A DNA stretch of 35,824 bases from a bacterium (GCA_016930535.1 JAFGGN010000123.1:1-35824), one strand, 5' to 3'; shown: positions 24,266 through 33,652, numbered from the stretch's first letter. Numbers and translations are program-made. The notes: generated by a model from the sequence alone, not told the origin.

Positions 24266-24847
24266 TTACTCAACAATATCGACAAGCGTGCCGATCTCAA
24301 CACGGTTGAATAGCGATATAATATCCCGGTTTTTCATGCGAATGCATCCATGAGACGCAGGTGTGCCGATCAATCCTTCCTCCTGCGTGCCGTGAATGTA
24401 AATGCAGCGTTCGCGGCTGTCCACATCGCCTCCCCGGTTTCGTCCGTCTTCACATCCTTCCAGTCTGAGAATACGCGATGTAATGAGATCGTCCCCGATA
24501 TCGGTTGAATCGGTGTAAATGACGGCAATTCGGCCTGTTGAAACCCTGGATTTGAATACGGTTCCCTCGGCTGCCAGTTTTCCGATTTTTTCACAGATCC
24601 GGTGCCGGCCCAGCGGCGTTTTATTGCTGTTCATCAGGCTTCCCGTGCCGAATATGGAGGTGGATACAGGATAAACCGCAAGCAGTGAATCTCCGAGAAC
24701 CAGCGAAAGCGACTGAGTCCGGACCTCGATCCTTATACAGACGTCCCGGTTCTGTCCGCAACTGTCCGGCGCAATGCCCCGGGCCAGGAGCGTTTGTCCG
24801 AACAGGCAAATGACGAAAGAAACCAGCACATGACAACCCGACTGCAT
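24266..24847 (-). CDS. L,D-transpeptidase (YkuD domain)
   Basis: Secreted cysteine transpeptidase that forms or exchanges peptidoglycan cross-links, or attaches proteins to the cell wall. The 193-residue protein has a signal-like N-terminus, then a YkuD domain. Active-site residues are His152 in IYIHGTQEEG and Ser165-His166-Gly167-Cys168 with Arg170 in SHGCIRMKN. No LysM domain is seen, so it is a minimal enzyme. It begins two bases after the glyS stop. Placing a cell wall gene after glyS is not a known functional link. Confidence 0.93.
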   Translation of the reverse strand: MQSGCHVLVSFVICLFGQTLLARGIAPDSCGQNRDVCIRIEVRTQSLSLVLGDSLLAVYPVSTSIFGTGSLMNSNKTPLGRHRICEKIGKLAAEGTVFKSRVSTGRIAVIYTDSTDIGDDLITSRILRLEGCEDGRNRGGDVDSRERCIYIHGTQEEGLIGTPASHGCIRMKNRDIISLFNRVEIGTLVDIVE

Positions 24848-24849
24848 AA

Positions 24850-26355
24850 TCAGTGTCCGATCCGGTCCAATACCGCCGTAACCGCATTGCTGATGGATAT
24901 ACGCTCCTGGGTCATTGCATCCCGGTCCCGGATGGTTACCGTATCGTCTTCCAGCGTCTGTGAATCCACCGTGATGCAGTAGGGTGTGCCGGCTTCGTCC
25001 TGTCTGCGGTATCGTCTTCCGATGGCTCCGGCCATATCGAAAAAGCAGTTGATACCCTGATTCAGAAAATCCTCATGAATGGCCTGTGCTTTTTCAGGCA
25101 TACCGTCCCGTTTGACCAGCGGGAAAACGGCCACTTTAATCGGAGCGATTTTGGGATGAAAACGAAGCACGGTCCGGATTTCTTCATCCCCCTTGGCCGT
25201 GGCCACACTTTCTTCCGTGAACGCGTCGCACAGAAATGCGAGAGCCGCCCTGTCCGCCCCGGCTGCGGGCTCGATCACATAGGGCACATACCGCTCCTGT
25301 GTTTCGGTATTGAAATAGGAGAGGTCCTTTCCCGTGAATTCGGCATGTTTTTTCAAATCATAATCGGTCCGGTTCGCAATGCCTTCGAGTTCGCCCCATT
25401 CGCCTTCGCCTTCCGGATTTTCAAATGGGAAAAAGTATTCCACATCCGCGCAGGCTTTGGCATAATGGGCCAGTTCACTGGCCTCGTGGTCGCGCAGGCG
25501 CAGCCTGTCCCGGCTGAGTCCCAGACCGGCATACCATTCCAGCCTCGTATTGCGCCAGTATTCGTACCAGGTTTCATCCTCTCCCGGTTTGCAGAAGAAT
25601 TCCATTTCCATCTGTTCGAATTCACAGGTCCGGAACGTCAGATTGGAGGTGGTGATTTCGTTCCTGTAACTTTTGCCTATCTGGGCGATGCCGAACGGCG
25701 GTTTGACACGGGAACTGTCGAGAATGTTCTTGAAATTGACGAACATACCCTGTGCGGTTTCCGGACGAAGATACACGGCGGACCGGCCGATGATTTCATT
25801 GAGTTTTTCCATCCTGCCGCGGCTGTCGAGTCTGGCCAGGTCTTCCACGGATTCGCTGATCTGCTGAAGGGGATCCACCGGTCCCATGGAAGTACGGAAC
25901 ATCAGGTTGAACTGTCGTTCGGCGGACAGGTCCGGACACTGGCACACAGGGCATACATATCCGCGTGCTTCCACGGTGCCTTTCAGTTTCTTTCCGTCGG
26001 ATTTGCCGCCTTCACGATATTCGATCCCGGATCCCGGATTTTTTCTGGGCGCATGATCCGCGCGGAACCGTTCCTTGCAGTTTTTGCAGTCCACCAGCGG
26101 ATCGCTGAATCCGGCCAGGTGTCCGGAGGCTTTCCAGACATCCGGATGCATGATGATCGAGCAGTCCAGGCCGACAATGTCATTTCGGCGGTGCACCATG
26201 TCACGCCACCAGTTTTCTTTGATGTTCTTTTTGAGTTCCACGCCCAGCGGACCGTAATCGTAGCTGGCTTTCAGACCGCCGTATATTTCGGATGATTGAA
26301 ATATAAATCCCCGGCGCTTGCACAGGGACACTATTTTTTCCATGGTCGATGCCAA
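24850..26355 (-). CDS. glyS: Glycyl-tRNA synthetase, dimeric type
   Basis: Class II synthetase that charges tRNA-Gly. This is the single-chain homodimer type, not the bacterial alpha2beta2 type. It shows KRRGFIFQSSEIYGG and YDYGPLGVELKKNI near the N-terminus, RPETAQGMFVNFKN (motif 2 region), FRTCEFEQMEMEFFC, and the C-terminal anticodon domain from KIAPIKVAVFPLVK. A zinc-like insert has CKNC and CPVCQC. The TTG at 26355 was chosen (501 residues) because GGAGG lies six bases upstream; the first ATG, at 26343, is 18 bases away from that site. It follows the CPBP gene by 81 bases. Confidence 0.95.
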   Translation of the reverse strand: MASTMEKIVSLCKRRGFIFQSSEIYGGLKASYDYGPLGVELKKNIKENWWRDMVHRRNDIVGLDCSIIMHPDVWKASGHLAGFSDPLVDCKNCKERFRADHAPRKNPGSGIEYREGGKSDGKKLKGTVEARGYVCPVCQCPDLSAERQFNLMFRTSMGPVDPLQQISESVEDLARLDSRGRMEKLNEIIGRSAVYLRPETAQGMFVNFKNILDSSRVKPPFGIAQIGKSYRNEITTSNLTFRTCEFEQMEMEFFCKPGEDETWYEYWRNTRLEWYAGLGLSRDRLRLRDHEASELAHYAKACADVEYFFPFENPEGEGEWGELEGIANRTDYDLKKHAEFTGKDLSYFNTETQERYVPYVIEPAAGADRAALAFLCDAFTEESVATAKGDEEIRTVLRFHPKIAPIKVAVFPLVKRDGMPEKAQAIHEDFLNQGINCFFDMAGAIGRRYRRQDEAGTPYCITVDSQTLEDDTVTIRDRDAMTQERISISNAVTAVLDRIGH

Positions 26356-26436
26356 ATAAAGCCTCCGTCGCTTTGAAATCCTTTCGTTACAGGTGAATAC
26401 AAAATACACATTTTCCGGCAGCAAGGCAAGGGGCGA

Positions 26437-27063
26437 TTACAGCAAACTGTTCACCATGACAATGATGCTGATGTCCGCCGCAAGATGGGAGAGCACGGGA
26501 ATGAGAAGTCCGTGTGTTTCACGGACGCACTGCCGCCAGAGCCATGCGGTTCCGGTGAGCACAAAAAACGAAAGCAGGGCCCAGGGCCAGTGAACGAAGA
26601 AAATCATGGTGAAAAAATGGTATCCTGCGAATGCGATGTCCCTGATGTGAATCGTTTTGCCGGAATGCCCGAGATATCCCCGCCAGAAGACCTGTTCGAG
26701 CGGCGGATGTATCAGTGCATAATAAAAAAGAAACAGGATCCAGCGCCCCTGTGCAAGGCCGACATTTCCGAGCAGAACCGTCAGATCCGGTCCCAGTTTG
26801 ATCCGGGGCCACAGGCAATAAATCAGAATGCCCCCCGCTATACTGCCGGGGATCATCCAGGCCCATGTTCTGTGCCATCCCGTAAAAAGCTGCCGGAGCA
26901 GCGGTTTGTCTCTGTCCATTATCATGAACAGAAGCATTCCTGCATGATAGAGCAATATGGCGGCCCAGGCGCTCCTGATTAGAAAAAGGCCCGTTCCTAT
27001 CGAGATATAGGGCAATATGAGCGCGGTCTTTTTCGTGAAAACCCCTTTATCCGGACGGTTCAA
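26437..27063 (-). CDS. CPBP-family intramembrane protease-like protein
   Basis: A 208-residue polytopic membrane protein. Three conserved motifs of the CPBP/Rce1 (Abi) glutamic protease family can be seen: Glu123-Gln124-x3-Arg128 in PLEQVFWRG, His149 in FAGYHFF, and His193/Asp197 in SHLAAD. The family normally has two Glu residues in the first motif; here the second is Gln, but the first and both His are kept, so activity is possible. Substrates are unknown. It starts with TTG at 27063, and this codon overlaps the recO stop in TTGA, so translation is probably coupled. Its role between recO and glyS is unclear. Confidence 0.8.
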   Translation of the reverse strand: MNRPDKGVFTKKTALILPYISIGTGLFLIRSAWAAILLYHAGMLLFMIMDRDKPLLRQLFTGWHRTWAWMIPGSIAGGILIYCLWPRIKLGPDLTVLLGNVGLAQGRWILFLFYYALIHPPLEQVFWRGYLGHSGKTIHIRDIAFAGYHFFTMIFFVHWPWALLSFFVLTGTAWLWRQCVRETHGLLIPVLSHLAADISIIVMVNSLL

Positions 27064-27818
27064 TCGTGCATTCTGTAATAGATATCCAGCGCGTTCAGCC
27101 GGTTCAGGTGCTCGATATGCGCCCTGAAGTACAGATCGAACATCTTACGGATCTCTGCCTTCTGGCCAGGTGTGGGGTGGAGCTGGGCCGTTTCCGGAAG
27201 CAGGGCGCGCTGCAAATAGTACAGTATTTCCAGGGTTTCCCCCTGGATAACAAGGCCGCCGCCCGTCGATCCGCAGCGGCTGCATAAAAGACCCCCGCTT
27301 TGCGCCTGAAAATAGCCTCCGTCCACACCCAGTGACTGGCCGCAGCTCAGGCAGGTATCCCATGTCGGCTTATAACCCATGAGATCGATGAAGTGGCTTT
27401 CAAAGTACCAGAGCACGGCTTCAAGAAAACCACGGGTCGTATTCAGGGTTTCGAGTGTGGCGCCCAGGAGATCAAACAGTTTTGCGAAGGCTTCCTCACC
27501 GGCCACGGCTTTGTTCAGCAGCTCGGCGGCTGCGAGACCCAGCGTGGTCCGTTCGACATCCCCGATCATGTTTTTCTGTGCTGAAATCAGGCTGGCCTGA
27601 CTGAGCAGCTGAAGGTCCCGGTTTTTTTTTTCATAGTAAATGATGTGTACATGTGAAAGCAGCTCCATGCATCCCTTGAATTTGCTTTTGGGATCGCGTG
27701 CGCCCTTGGCCACCACTTTGAGTTTACCGTGATCCCTGGTATAGAGCAGAAGGATCAGGGAGGTTTCACTTAATTTGTAGGTTTTAAGAATAATGGCTTC
27801 GGTTTTGAGAATCGCCAT
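27060..27818 (-). CDS. recO: DNA repair protein RecO
   Basis: Recombination mediator that anneals single-stranded DNA and helps load RecA together with RecR, interacting with SSB. The 252-residue protein has an N-terminal OB-fold (KTEAIILKTYKLSETSLIL, then LKVVAKGARDPKSKFKG) and a zinc site of four cysteines in CLSCGQ and CSRCG, followed by a helical C-terminus. The ATG at 27818 was chosen because it gives the family's normal start (MAILKTEAIIL); the frame extending to 27917 runs into mgtE. It begins seven bases after the mgtE stop. Confidence 0.95.
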   Translation of the reverse strand: MAILKTEAIILKTYKLSETSLILLLYTRDHGKLKVVAKGARDPKSKFKGCMELLSHVHIIYYEKKNRDLQLLSQASLISAQKNMIGDVERTTLGLAAAELLNKAVAGEEAFAKLFDLLGATLETLNTTRGFLEAVLWYFESHFIDLMGYKPTWDTCLSCGQSLGVDGGYFQAQSGGLLCSRCGSTGGGLVIQGETLEILYYLQRALLPETAQLHPTPGQKAEIRKMFDLYFRAHIEHLNRLNALDIYYRMHD

Positions 27819-27825
27819 GACGGAC

Positions 27826-29208
27826 TCATAACAAATGCTGAGATGCGGTAAGCACACCGAAATACACCAGCAGCCCCAGAACGTCGTTGGACGTGGAGAT
27901 GAAAGGGCCCGTGGCAATGGCCGGATCGATACGGATTTTTTTGAAGAACAGGGGCAGCATGGTCCCCATGAATGAAGCGTTAATCAGTACGGCCATCAGT
28001 GCAATCGCGAGCATGATTCCGAATGTGGGAATGCCCAGGAATTGCCCGAGACTCGGATCCTTGAAAAACCAGGTCACGACTCCGATAAGACAGAGTCCGA
28101 TGATGATGCCGTTCAGAATGGCCGCCGAGATTTCCCGTCCCAGACGCGGCCAGGTATCACGAAGCTGAATATCACCGGTGGCAAGACCCCGGATTACAAT
28201 GGTGGAGGACTGAATGCCCGTGTTTCCGCCCATGGCCATGATCAGGGGAATAAAAAAGGCGGCCATCAGAATTTCTTCCATAGACGCCTGAAAGTGTTTA
28301 AGCACCATGGCGGAAATCATCTCTCCGATAAAGGCTACCATGAGCCACGGAAGGCGCACACCGGAAATTTTGAGAACGGACCGTTCCCCGATCTGGTCCG
28401 TGGTAATACCGGCCATACGCGTAAAATCCTCACTGGCTTCCTCTTCCACAACGTCCAGTACATCATCCACGGTGATGCGGCCGACAAGGCGCCCTGTTTC
28501 ATCCACAACCGGGGCCGCAACCAGATCGTATTTGCTGAACAGGCTCGCCACTTCTTCCTGGTCCATCGTGGTCAATACCCTGACCGGATCCGAATCCATC
28601 ACTTTGGATACGGGTGTCCTGGGCTTGGCAAGCACGAGGTCTTTCAATGACAGAATACCCACAAGAATGCCGGATGTATCCACGACATAGATGTTGTACA
28701 CATCGTCGACCTCGTCGGCCTTCTGCCGCAGAATTTCCATGGCCTGAGCGGTGGTGCTGTTCTGGCTGACGGCGATAATTTCCAGGGCCATGATACCGCC
28801 TGCCGTGTCCTCGTCATGACGCAGCAGGGTTTTGACTTCCCGGTAATCTTCTTTCGGCATCAGGGCCAGAACGCGATGGGCCACCTCATCGTCGAGTTCC
28901 GAGATAATATCCGCCGCATCATCCGAATCCAGATGTCCGATGATTTCCGCGATCTGGTTTTCATTCAGAAATTCCAGAATTTCTTCAAGAAGGTGCTCGT
29001 CCAGATTGACCAGAACCTCTGCGGCCTGTTCCTTGTCGAGCACGTCGAAAATGACCACACGGTCTTCGCGGTCCAGAACACCCATGGCCTCGGCGATATC
29101 CGCCGGATGCAGATCCGTCAGCACACTCCGAAGCATGATGAGGTTGCCCTGTTCGAGCAGCTCTGTCAGAATTTCCTGAACAGTTTTTTCCTGGATTGTG
29201 TCTTCCAT
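27826..29208 (-). CDS. mgtE: Magnesium transporter MgtE
   Basis: Mg2+ channel/transporter of 460 residues in the inner membrane. The order is: acidic helical N domain (about 1-140) with LHPADIAEAM and GHLDSDDAADII repeats, two CBS domains (about 140-265) including VGRITVDDVLDVVEEE, a connecting helix, then five membrane helices from about residue 290 with GGNTGIQSSTIVIRGLATG. The N and CBS domains sense internal Mg2+ in the known structure. The ribosome binding site is weak (GATTGAG). The 141-base leader has a hairpin CCTGAA-N7-TTCAGG (29235-29253) but no recognisable Mg riboswitch. First gene of the run to the L,D-transpeptidase. Confidence 0.96.
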   Translation of the reverse strand: MEDTIQEKTVQEILTELLEQGNLIMLRSVLTDLHPADIAEAMGVLDREDRVVIFDVLDKEQAAEVLVNLDEHLLEEILEFLNENQIAEIIGHLDSDDAADIISELDDEVAHRVLALMPKEDYREVKTLLRHDEDTAGGIMALEIIAVSQNSTTAQAMEILRQKADEVDDVYNIYVVDTSGILVGILSLKDLVLAKPRTPVSKVMDSDPVRVLTTMDQEEVASLFSKYDLVAAPVVDETGRLVGRITVDDVLDVVEEEASEDFTRMAGITTDQIGERSVLKISGVRLPWLMVAFIGEMISAMVLKHFQASMEEILMAAFFIPLIMAMGGNTGIQSSTIVIRGLATGDIQLRDTWPRLGREISAAILNGIIIGLCLIGVVTWFFKDPSLGQFLGIPTFGIMLAIALMAVLINASFMGTMLPLFFKKIRIDPAIATGPFISTSNDVLGLLVYFGVLTASQHLL

Positions 29209-29349
29209 GAACTCAATCGTTTAGGGTTGCATTGCCTGAAGACCGGTTTCAGGAAAAGTACTTAATATCCCTGAGAATTACAAATGAATTTATTGAAGGA
29301 AATTGCTTAAATGGTCTGATGTGATTCCCGCGATATTTAAAATAACATG

Positions 29350-30855
29350 TCAGAGAATTCTGGTCCGTGAATCCGAATTCAGTTTATGCCGTACGGAACC
29401 GAACTGCCGCAGGATCCCGGAAGAAGGTCTGGTGTCCGCCAGGCTGATGAGCACGATAAGCAGGGCGGACAGAATAAAACCGGGAACAATTTCATACAGA
29501 TCGAACAGGCCTCCCGAAAGATGTTTCCAGATAAGCACGGTCAATCCGCCGGTAATAATACCGGACAGTGCTCCTTTTTCTGTCATGCGGTTCCAGAACA
29601 GGGACAGCAGTATGACCGGCCCGAAGGCGGCGCCGAAGCCGGCCCATGCATAGGAAACCAGATTCAGCACACTCGATTCCGGATCGGAAGCGATCAGGCA
29701 TGAAAGAGCCGCAATGCCGATAACCGAGGCCCGGCTGATGCGGACCAGTTCCTTCTGCGAGGCCTTTTTACGAAAAAAAGGCCTGACCAGATCCTCCGTG
29801 ACCGCGGACGAGGCGACCAGGAGCTGGGAGTCCGCGGTGCTCATGATGGCGGCGAGCACGGCTGAGAGCAGAAATCCGGCGATGACAGGGATGACAAGGC
29901 GGTTGACGAGGACCAGAAACACGGTTTCGGACTGTCCCGGCTGAAGCGGATTGTCCAGGCATGCATGGGCCAGAATACCGACACATACGGCTCCGCAAAG
30001 ACTGAGTATGACCCAGATCATGGCAATACGGCGGGCATAGCCGATCTGCCTTGAGCTCCGGATGGCCATAAACCGGGCCAGAATATGCGGCTGACCGAAA
30101 TAACCAAGACCCCAGGCCAGCAGCGAGATGATTTTCATGGTCCCGAGCGGCTGGCCGTCCGGCCGGACAAAAATATGCAGCAGATGGGACCCTGTGGCAT
30201 GAATTTTTACGATCGCGTTTTCGAATCCGCCCGCATGAAACAGGGCCAGCAGCGGAACACACAGAATCGCAGAAAACATGATCAGGCCCTGAATGAAATC
30301 GGTCCAGCATACGGCCAGAAATCCACCCAGGAAAGTATAGGTAATGATGATGAGCATGCCTGTGAAAAGGGCTGTATGATAATTCAGGTGAAAGACGGTA
30401 GAAAACAGTTTTGCACCTGCCACAAAACCAGAGGACGTATAGATCACGAAGAAAATGAGTATGAAAAGGGCCGATATGATACGGAGCAGGTTGGAAGAGG
30501 CATGGAAACGGTTGTTGAAATAATCGGGCAGGGTGATGGCATTGTTTGCGGCTTCAGTATAGCAGCGGAGCCTTGCCGCCACAAATTTCCAGTTCAAATA
30601 GGTTCCCGCCGCCAGTCCGAGTGCGATCCATCCCGCTTCGAGTCCGGCCAGGTAGGCATATCCGGGAAGCCCAAGAAGCAGCCATCCGCTCATGTCCGAT
30701 GCCTGGGCGCTCATGGAAACCACCCATTTGCCGAGACTGCGCCCGCCAAGCAGGTAATCCGAAAGCTGTTCGTTGCGTTTGTAGAAATAAAATCCGATGC
30801 CGATCATGGAAACGATATAGATCAGAAACGGAACAAGTAATTGAATCATGTTCAT
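29350..30855 (-). CDS. putP: Sodium/proline symporter
   Basis: Sodium:solute symporter (SSS family) of 501 residues in the inner membrane that imports proline with Na+. It has about 13 membrane segments, GGRSLGKWVVSMSAQASDMSG near residues 37-57, GFLAVCWTDFIQG, and SAVLAAIMSTADSQLLVASSA, the Na+ site region. The strong matches to PutP include the SAQASDMSGWL segment. A second in-frame ATG lies at 30849; neither has a strong binding site. It lies 60 bases after the FemAB-like gene. Proline uptake fits with the peptide and amino acid use suggested by the peptidase and threonine genes. Confidence 0.93.
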   Translation of the reverse strand: MNMIQLLVPFLIYIVSMIGIGFYFYKRNEQLSDYLLGGRSLGKWVVSMSAQASDMSGWLLLGLPGYAYLAGLEAGWIALGLAAGTYLNWKFVAARLRCYTEAANNAITLPDYFNNRFHASSNLLRIISALFILIFFVIYTSSGFVAGAKLFSTVFHLNYHTALFTGMLIIITYTFLGGFLAVCWTDFIQGLIMFSAILCVPLLALFHAGGFENAIVKIHATGSHLLHIFVRPDGQPLGTMKIISLLAWGLGYFGQPHILARFMAIRSSRQIGYARRIAMIWVILSLCGAVCVGILAHACLDNPLQPGQSETVFLVLVNRLVIPVIAGFLLSAVLAAIMSTADSQLLVASSAVTEDLVRPFFRKKASQKELVRISRASVIGIAALSCLIASDPESSVLNLVSYAWAGFGAAFGPVILLSLFWNRMTEKGALSGIITGGLTVLIWKHLSGGLFDLYEIVPGFILSALLIVLISLADTRPSSGILRQFGSVRHKLNSDSRTRIL

Positions 30856-30915
30856 CCGGCTTATATGAGAGGGGCTCTGTGAATCAAAAAACGATCCGTT
30901 TTTTATCCGGACGGA

Positions 30916-31971
30916 TCATCGGCCCAGACGTTGCAGCAGTTTATGGAATAATCCGAATCCCTTCGAAACCTGGTATCCGGTTTTACTGATTTGAAGAAGC
31001 AGCGGTTTGTGTACCAGTACATGCCTTCCAAATTCGATCATGTCACCACCGAATTTTTCCTTGAACTGCCTGACACCGTAGGGCTGGTCGAGTCTTCCCG
31101 CCCATCCGAAATCAAAATTCCTGTATCCGTGCTCATGACCCCATTTCAGAATATGCCATATAAATCCGTCTGTGGGATAATAATGACGCATTTTGAAATT
31201 GTCTGCGCTGTACCACAGATAGATCACGTGTTTATGAAGCAGTACGAGAAAACTGGCGAAATAAGCGCCCTCGATCTCAGCCAGGTAGAATTGGGCCAGG
31301 TTTTTCGGTACCAGTACGTCGAAAATATTCTCAAACAGAGAGTAGTCCACAAGCGGCGTATTTTTATACACGAACGTGAATTGCAGATTTTTATAGAATT
31401 CGGGCAGAAGGCCGCGGTCCGTCATGCGGACATACCGGACGCCTTTTTTCTCGGCCTGACGCACGTTTCTCCGGGCCGACTTGGTAAAATGGTTCCAGAC
31501 CTCGTCCAGCGGCCGGTCCAGACGGATCCAGTAATTGATATGCGGTTCCTTGACAAAACCGGCCTGATCGAGCAACGGGGCAATGGCGGCCGGATCAGTG
31601 AGGTTCCGGATATCCGTAAACAATGCTGATTTGCGTATGTCCGATACGTACCATTTCAGGAGTTCAGAAAATGCCTGACGGCCGGTCCCGGTTTCCCTGT
31701 ATACGGGCCCCCCGTATTCGATGGCCCGTGTGGTCACCGGGTGGAACAGACCCGATTTCAATGTGATGAGAACCGGGTTCAGCATGGCCATAATCTCGCC
31801 GTCTTTTTCCGCGGCATAAACAAGGGGTGCGTGATTTTTCGTCTTTTTAAATGCCGTATAAATTTCCGGGGTGTGAAAAACCGTGCTGTGCGGGGATTCA
31901 GCCAGCAACTTTTCCCACATCCGGGAATCCGGAGAATTCGTCAGTTTAAATGTACCGGATGATACAGTCAT
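30916..31971 (-). CDS. FemAB-like / GNAT-fold peptidyltransferase
   Basis: A 351-residue cytoplasmic protein of the FemAB-like acyltransferase group, which uses aminoacyl-tRNA or acyl-CoA donors to modify peptidoglycan or exopolysaccharide. It has family features: an N-terminal SPHSTVFHTPEIYTAFKKT segment, NYWIRLDRPLDEVWNHF, a KSARRNVRQAEKKGV helix with basic residues, and FDFGWAGRLDQPYGVRQFKE near the end. In other genomes such genes lie in exopolysaccharide or exosortase loci, often with a polysaccharide deacetylase, and here a deacetylase gene lies divergently 164 bases away. Substrate is unknown. Confidence 0.83.
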   Translation of the reverse strand: MTVSSGTFKLTNSPDSRMWEKLLAESPHSTVFHTPEIYTAFKKTKNHAPLVYAAEKDGEIMAMLNPVLITLKSGLFHPVTTRAIEYGGPVYRETGTGRQAFSELLKWYVSDIRKSALFTDIRNLTDPAAIAPLLDQAGFVKEPHINYWIRLDRPLDEVWNHFTKSARRNVRQAEKKGVRYVRMTDRGLLPEFYKNLQFTFVYKNTPLVDYSLFENIFDVLVPKNLAQFYLAEIEGAYFASFLVLLHKHVIYLWYSADNFKMRHYYPTDGFIWHILKWGHEHGYRNFDFGWAGRLDQPYGVRQFKEKFGGDMIEFGRHVLVHKPLLLQISKTGYQVSKGFGLFHKLLQRLGR

Positions 31972-32081
31972 GCGCCCGTCCGCTGTCCGATCTCAAGAGG
32001 TCCAATTCCAATTATAAAGAAATTACCCCTAAAATGCAACGGAGTTTCAATGATGCGTTTTGGGCCGTTTATTTTCACTTC

Positions 32082-32110
32082 TTGACTTTTCCCGTGAATT
32101 CCATTATTTT
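32082..32110 (+). promoter_or_regulatory. Candidate promoter of the deacetylase gene
   Basis: TTGACT at 32082-32087, 17-base spacer, TATTTT at 32105-32110, with the ATG at 32136 and GGAGA at 32125-32129. It lies in the 164-base divergent space before the FemAB-like gene. Confidence 0.5.
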
Positions 32111-32135
32111 TAGCTGACCACGTGCGGAGATAATC

Positions 32136-33512
32136 ATGGCAAAAAAAGTGACATTCTGTGAAAATCATCCTGATATCGCTACCAGTGATACCTGTGAACA
32201 ATGTAATAAGAAAATCTGTTATAATTGCAGAAAAATTTTTGTCAACCGCATATTCTGCAGCCGTCGCTGCATCAACAAGTTTATATCCGCTCATGCCAGA
32301 CGTCTGCTGTTCAAGTCCATCAGACGGTTTGTGTGGATCATTACCTGGCCGTTTCACAGGTTGCTTGCCGTTCAGCGCTGGCGCGTGCTGGAATGGTGCC
32401 TGGTCCTCGGACTGGCCGCCAGCATTTATCTCAACGTTCAGCTTAAAAAAGAGCTGAGGGTTTTACAGGACACGCTTGCGCCTTCGGCCCTGCAGGAATC
32501 GGTGGTGGACACGACGGCCATGCCCCCGGCTGAATTGTTCGAGCCCGCCGAAGGCGGCATGGTGCAGACCAACCGGATCGATATTTCAGGGGAAGCCGAG
32601 GAAAACTGGATCATTACTCTTTCCAAAGGGGACAATATCGAAGCCGTGCAGCTGCCTCATCAGGGGCGGTTTCTTTTCAGGGACGTATTATTGCACCGGG
32701 GTCAGAATGAACTGGTTGTCAGAGCACTGAATCAGAAGGGCAAAGTGACGGTCCTGCAGCGGCTGAAACTGACCTATGGATTCCCCATCATGGAATATCT
32801 TGTACGGGATATCAAGCGCGGATCGCTGGCTTCACCCCAGGTCGCGTTTACGTTCGACGGGGGCGCCGAAAACAACGCCGCCGCAGCCATCCTGGATTAT
32901 TTAAAAGAAGCGGATATTAAAAGCACATTTTTTCTGACGGGCCGTTTTATTCAGAATTATCCGGAAACGGTAAGGCGGATTGTATCCGAGGGGCATGAAG
33001 TGGGAAATCATACCCTGAATCATCCGCACCTGACCACCTATGCCGAAGACCGGCATCAGGACACCAAACCGGGCATGACCAGGGACCGGCTCCAGAACGA
33101 ACTGCATAGAACCGCACAACTGTTCGAACTTGTCACCAAAAAGAAAATGGCCAAACTATGGCGGGCGCCGTATGGTGAATATAACCCGGAAATTCTGGGA
33201 TGGGCCGCTGAAGCCGGATACAAGCATATCGGATGGACCGTAGGCAGGGGGTGGGAGGAAAACATGGACACACTGGATTGGGTCGCGGACAAGAATTCGA
33301 AGGTCTATTACAGCGCAGACGAGATCGCAAGAAAGATACTGTCCTATGCGGACAATAAAAAACCGGGCGCCAACGGATCAATCATTCTGATGCATCTGGG
33401 GACCAACCGGGCCGATGATTTTCCCCATGATAAGCTGCCCGAAATTTTCAACGGCCTGAAGAAAAAGGGATATCAGGCGGTGACGATTACGGAACTGCTG
33501 TCCTCGCCGTGA
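32136..33512 (+). CDS. Polysaccharide deacetylase with cytoplasmic Cys/His module
   Basis: A 458-residue membrane-anchored protein. Residues 8-45 hold Cys8, His11, Cys20, Cys23, Cys28, Cys31, Cys41 and Cys45, a B-box-like double zinc module. One membrane helix follows at about 84-102. A beta-sandwich domain (about 130-215) precedes a NodB deacetylase domain (about 235-450). There, motif 1 is TFDGG rather than TFDDG, keeping the base Asp241 but replacing the usual metal-binding Asp with Gly242. His292 and His296 form the H-x3-H metal pair, RAPYGEYN is motif 3, and His420 in LMHLG is the last motif. It probably removes acetyl groups from an envelope glycan outside the inner membrane. The intracellular module may sense or anchor something. 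Confidence 0.9.
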   Translation: MAKKVTFCENHPDIATSDTCEQCNKKICYNCRKIFVNRIFCSRRCINKFISAHARRLLFKSIRRFVWIITWPFHRLLAVQRWRVLEWCLVLGLAASIYLNVQLKKELRVLQDTLAPSALQESVVDTTAMPPAELFEPAEGGMVQTNRIDISGEAEENWIITLSKGDNIEAVQLPHQGRFLFRDVLLHRGQNELVVRALNQKGKVTVLQRLKLTYGFPIMEYLVRDIKRGSLASPQVAFTFDGGAENNAAAAILDYLKEADIKSTFFLTGRFIQNYPETVRRIVSEGHEVGNHTLNHPHLTTYAEDRHQDTKPGMTRDRLQNELHRTAQLFELVTKKKMAKLWRAPYGEYNPEILGWAAEAGYKHIGWTVGRGWEENMDTLDWVADKNSKVYYSADEIARKILSYADNKKPGANGSIILMHLGTNRADDFPHDKLPEIFNGLKKKGYQAVTITELLSSP

Positions 33513-33652
33513 AACCGCCCGAAGCAGGGTTCCCTATCCGAAATAAAACTGCCGGCACCCGCATTCTGCCTGCCAATCGGTTCAATCCATCCCGCCTTAT
33601 CAGCAAACCGGACGCTTTTCATCCGAACGCATCGGGCATAAGGAGCCGGAAA

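Noticed and set aside
25075..26295. A 406-residue frame on the plus strand opposite glyS.
   Set aside because: It is antisense to a clear glycyl-tRNA synthetase, has no ribosome binding site, and its composition is what codon bias on the other strand gives.
28042..28650. A 202-residue plus-strand frame opposite mgtE.
   Set aside because: It is a shadow of mgtE; no start signal and no family pattern.
29209..29349. A magnesium riboswitch before mgtE.
   Set aside because: Only one small hairpin is seen; the long conserved core of an M-box is absent.
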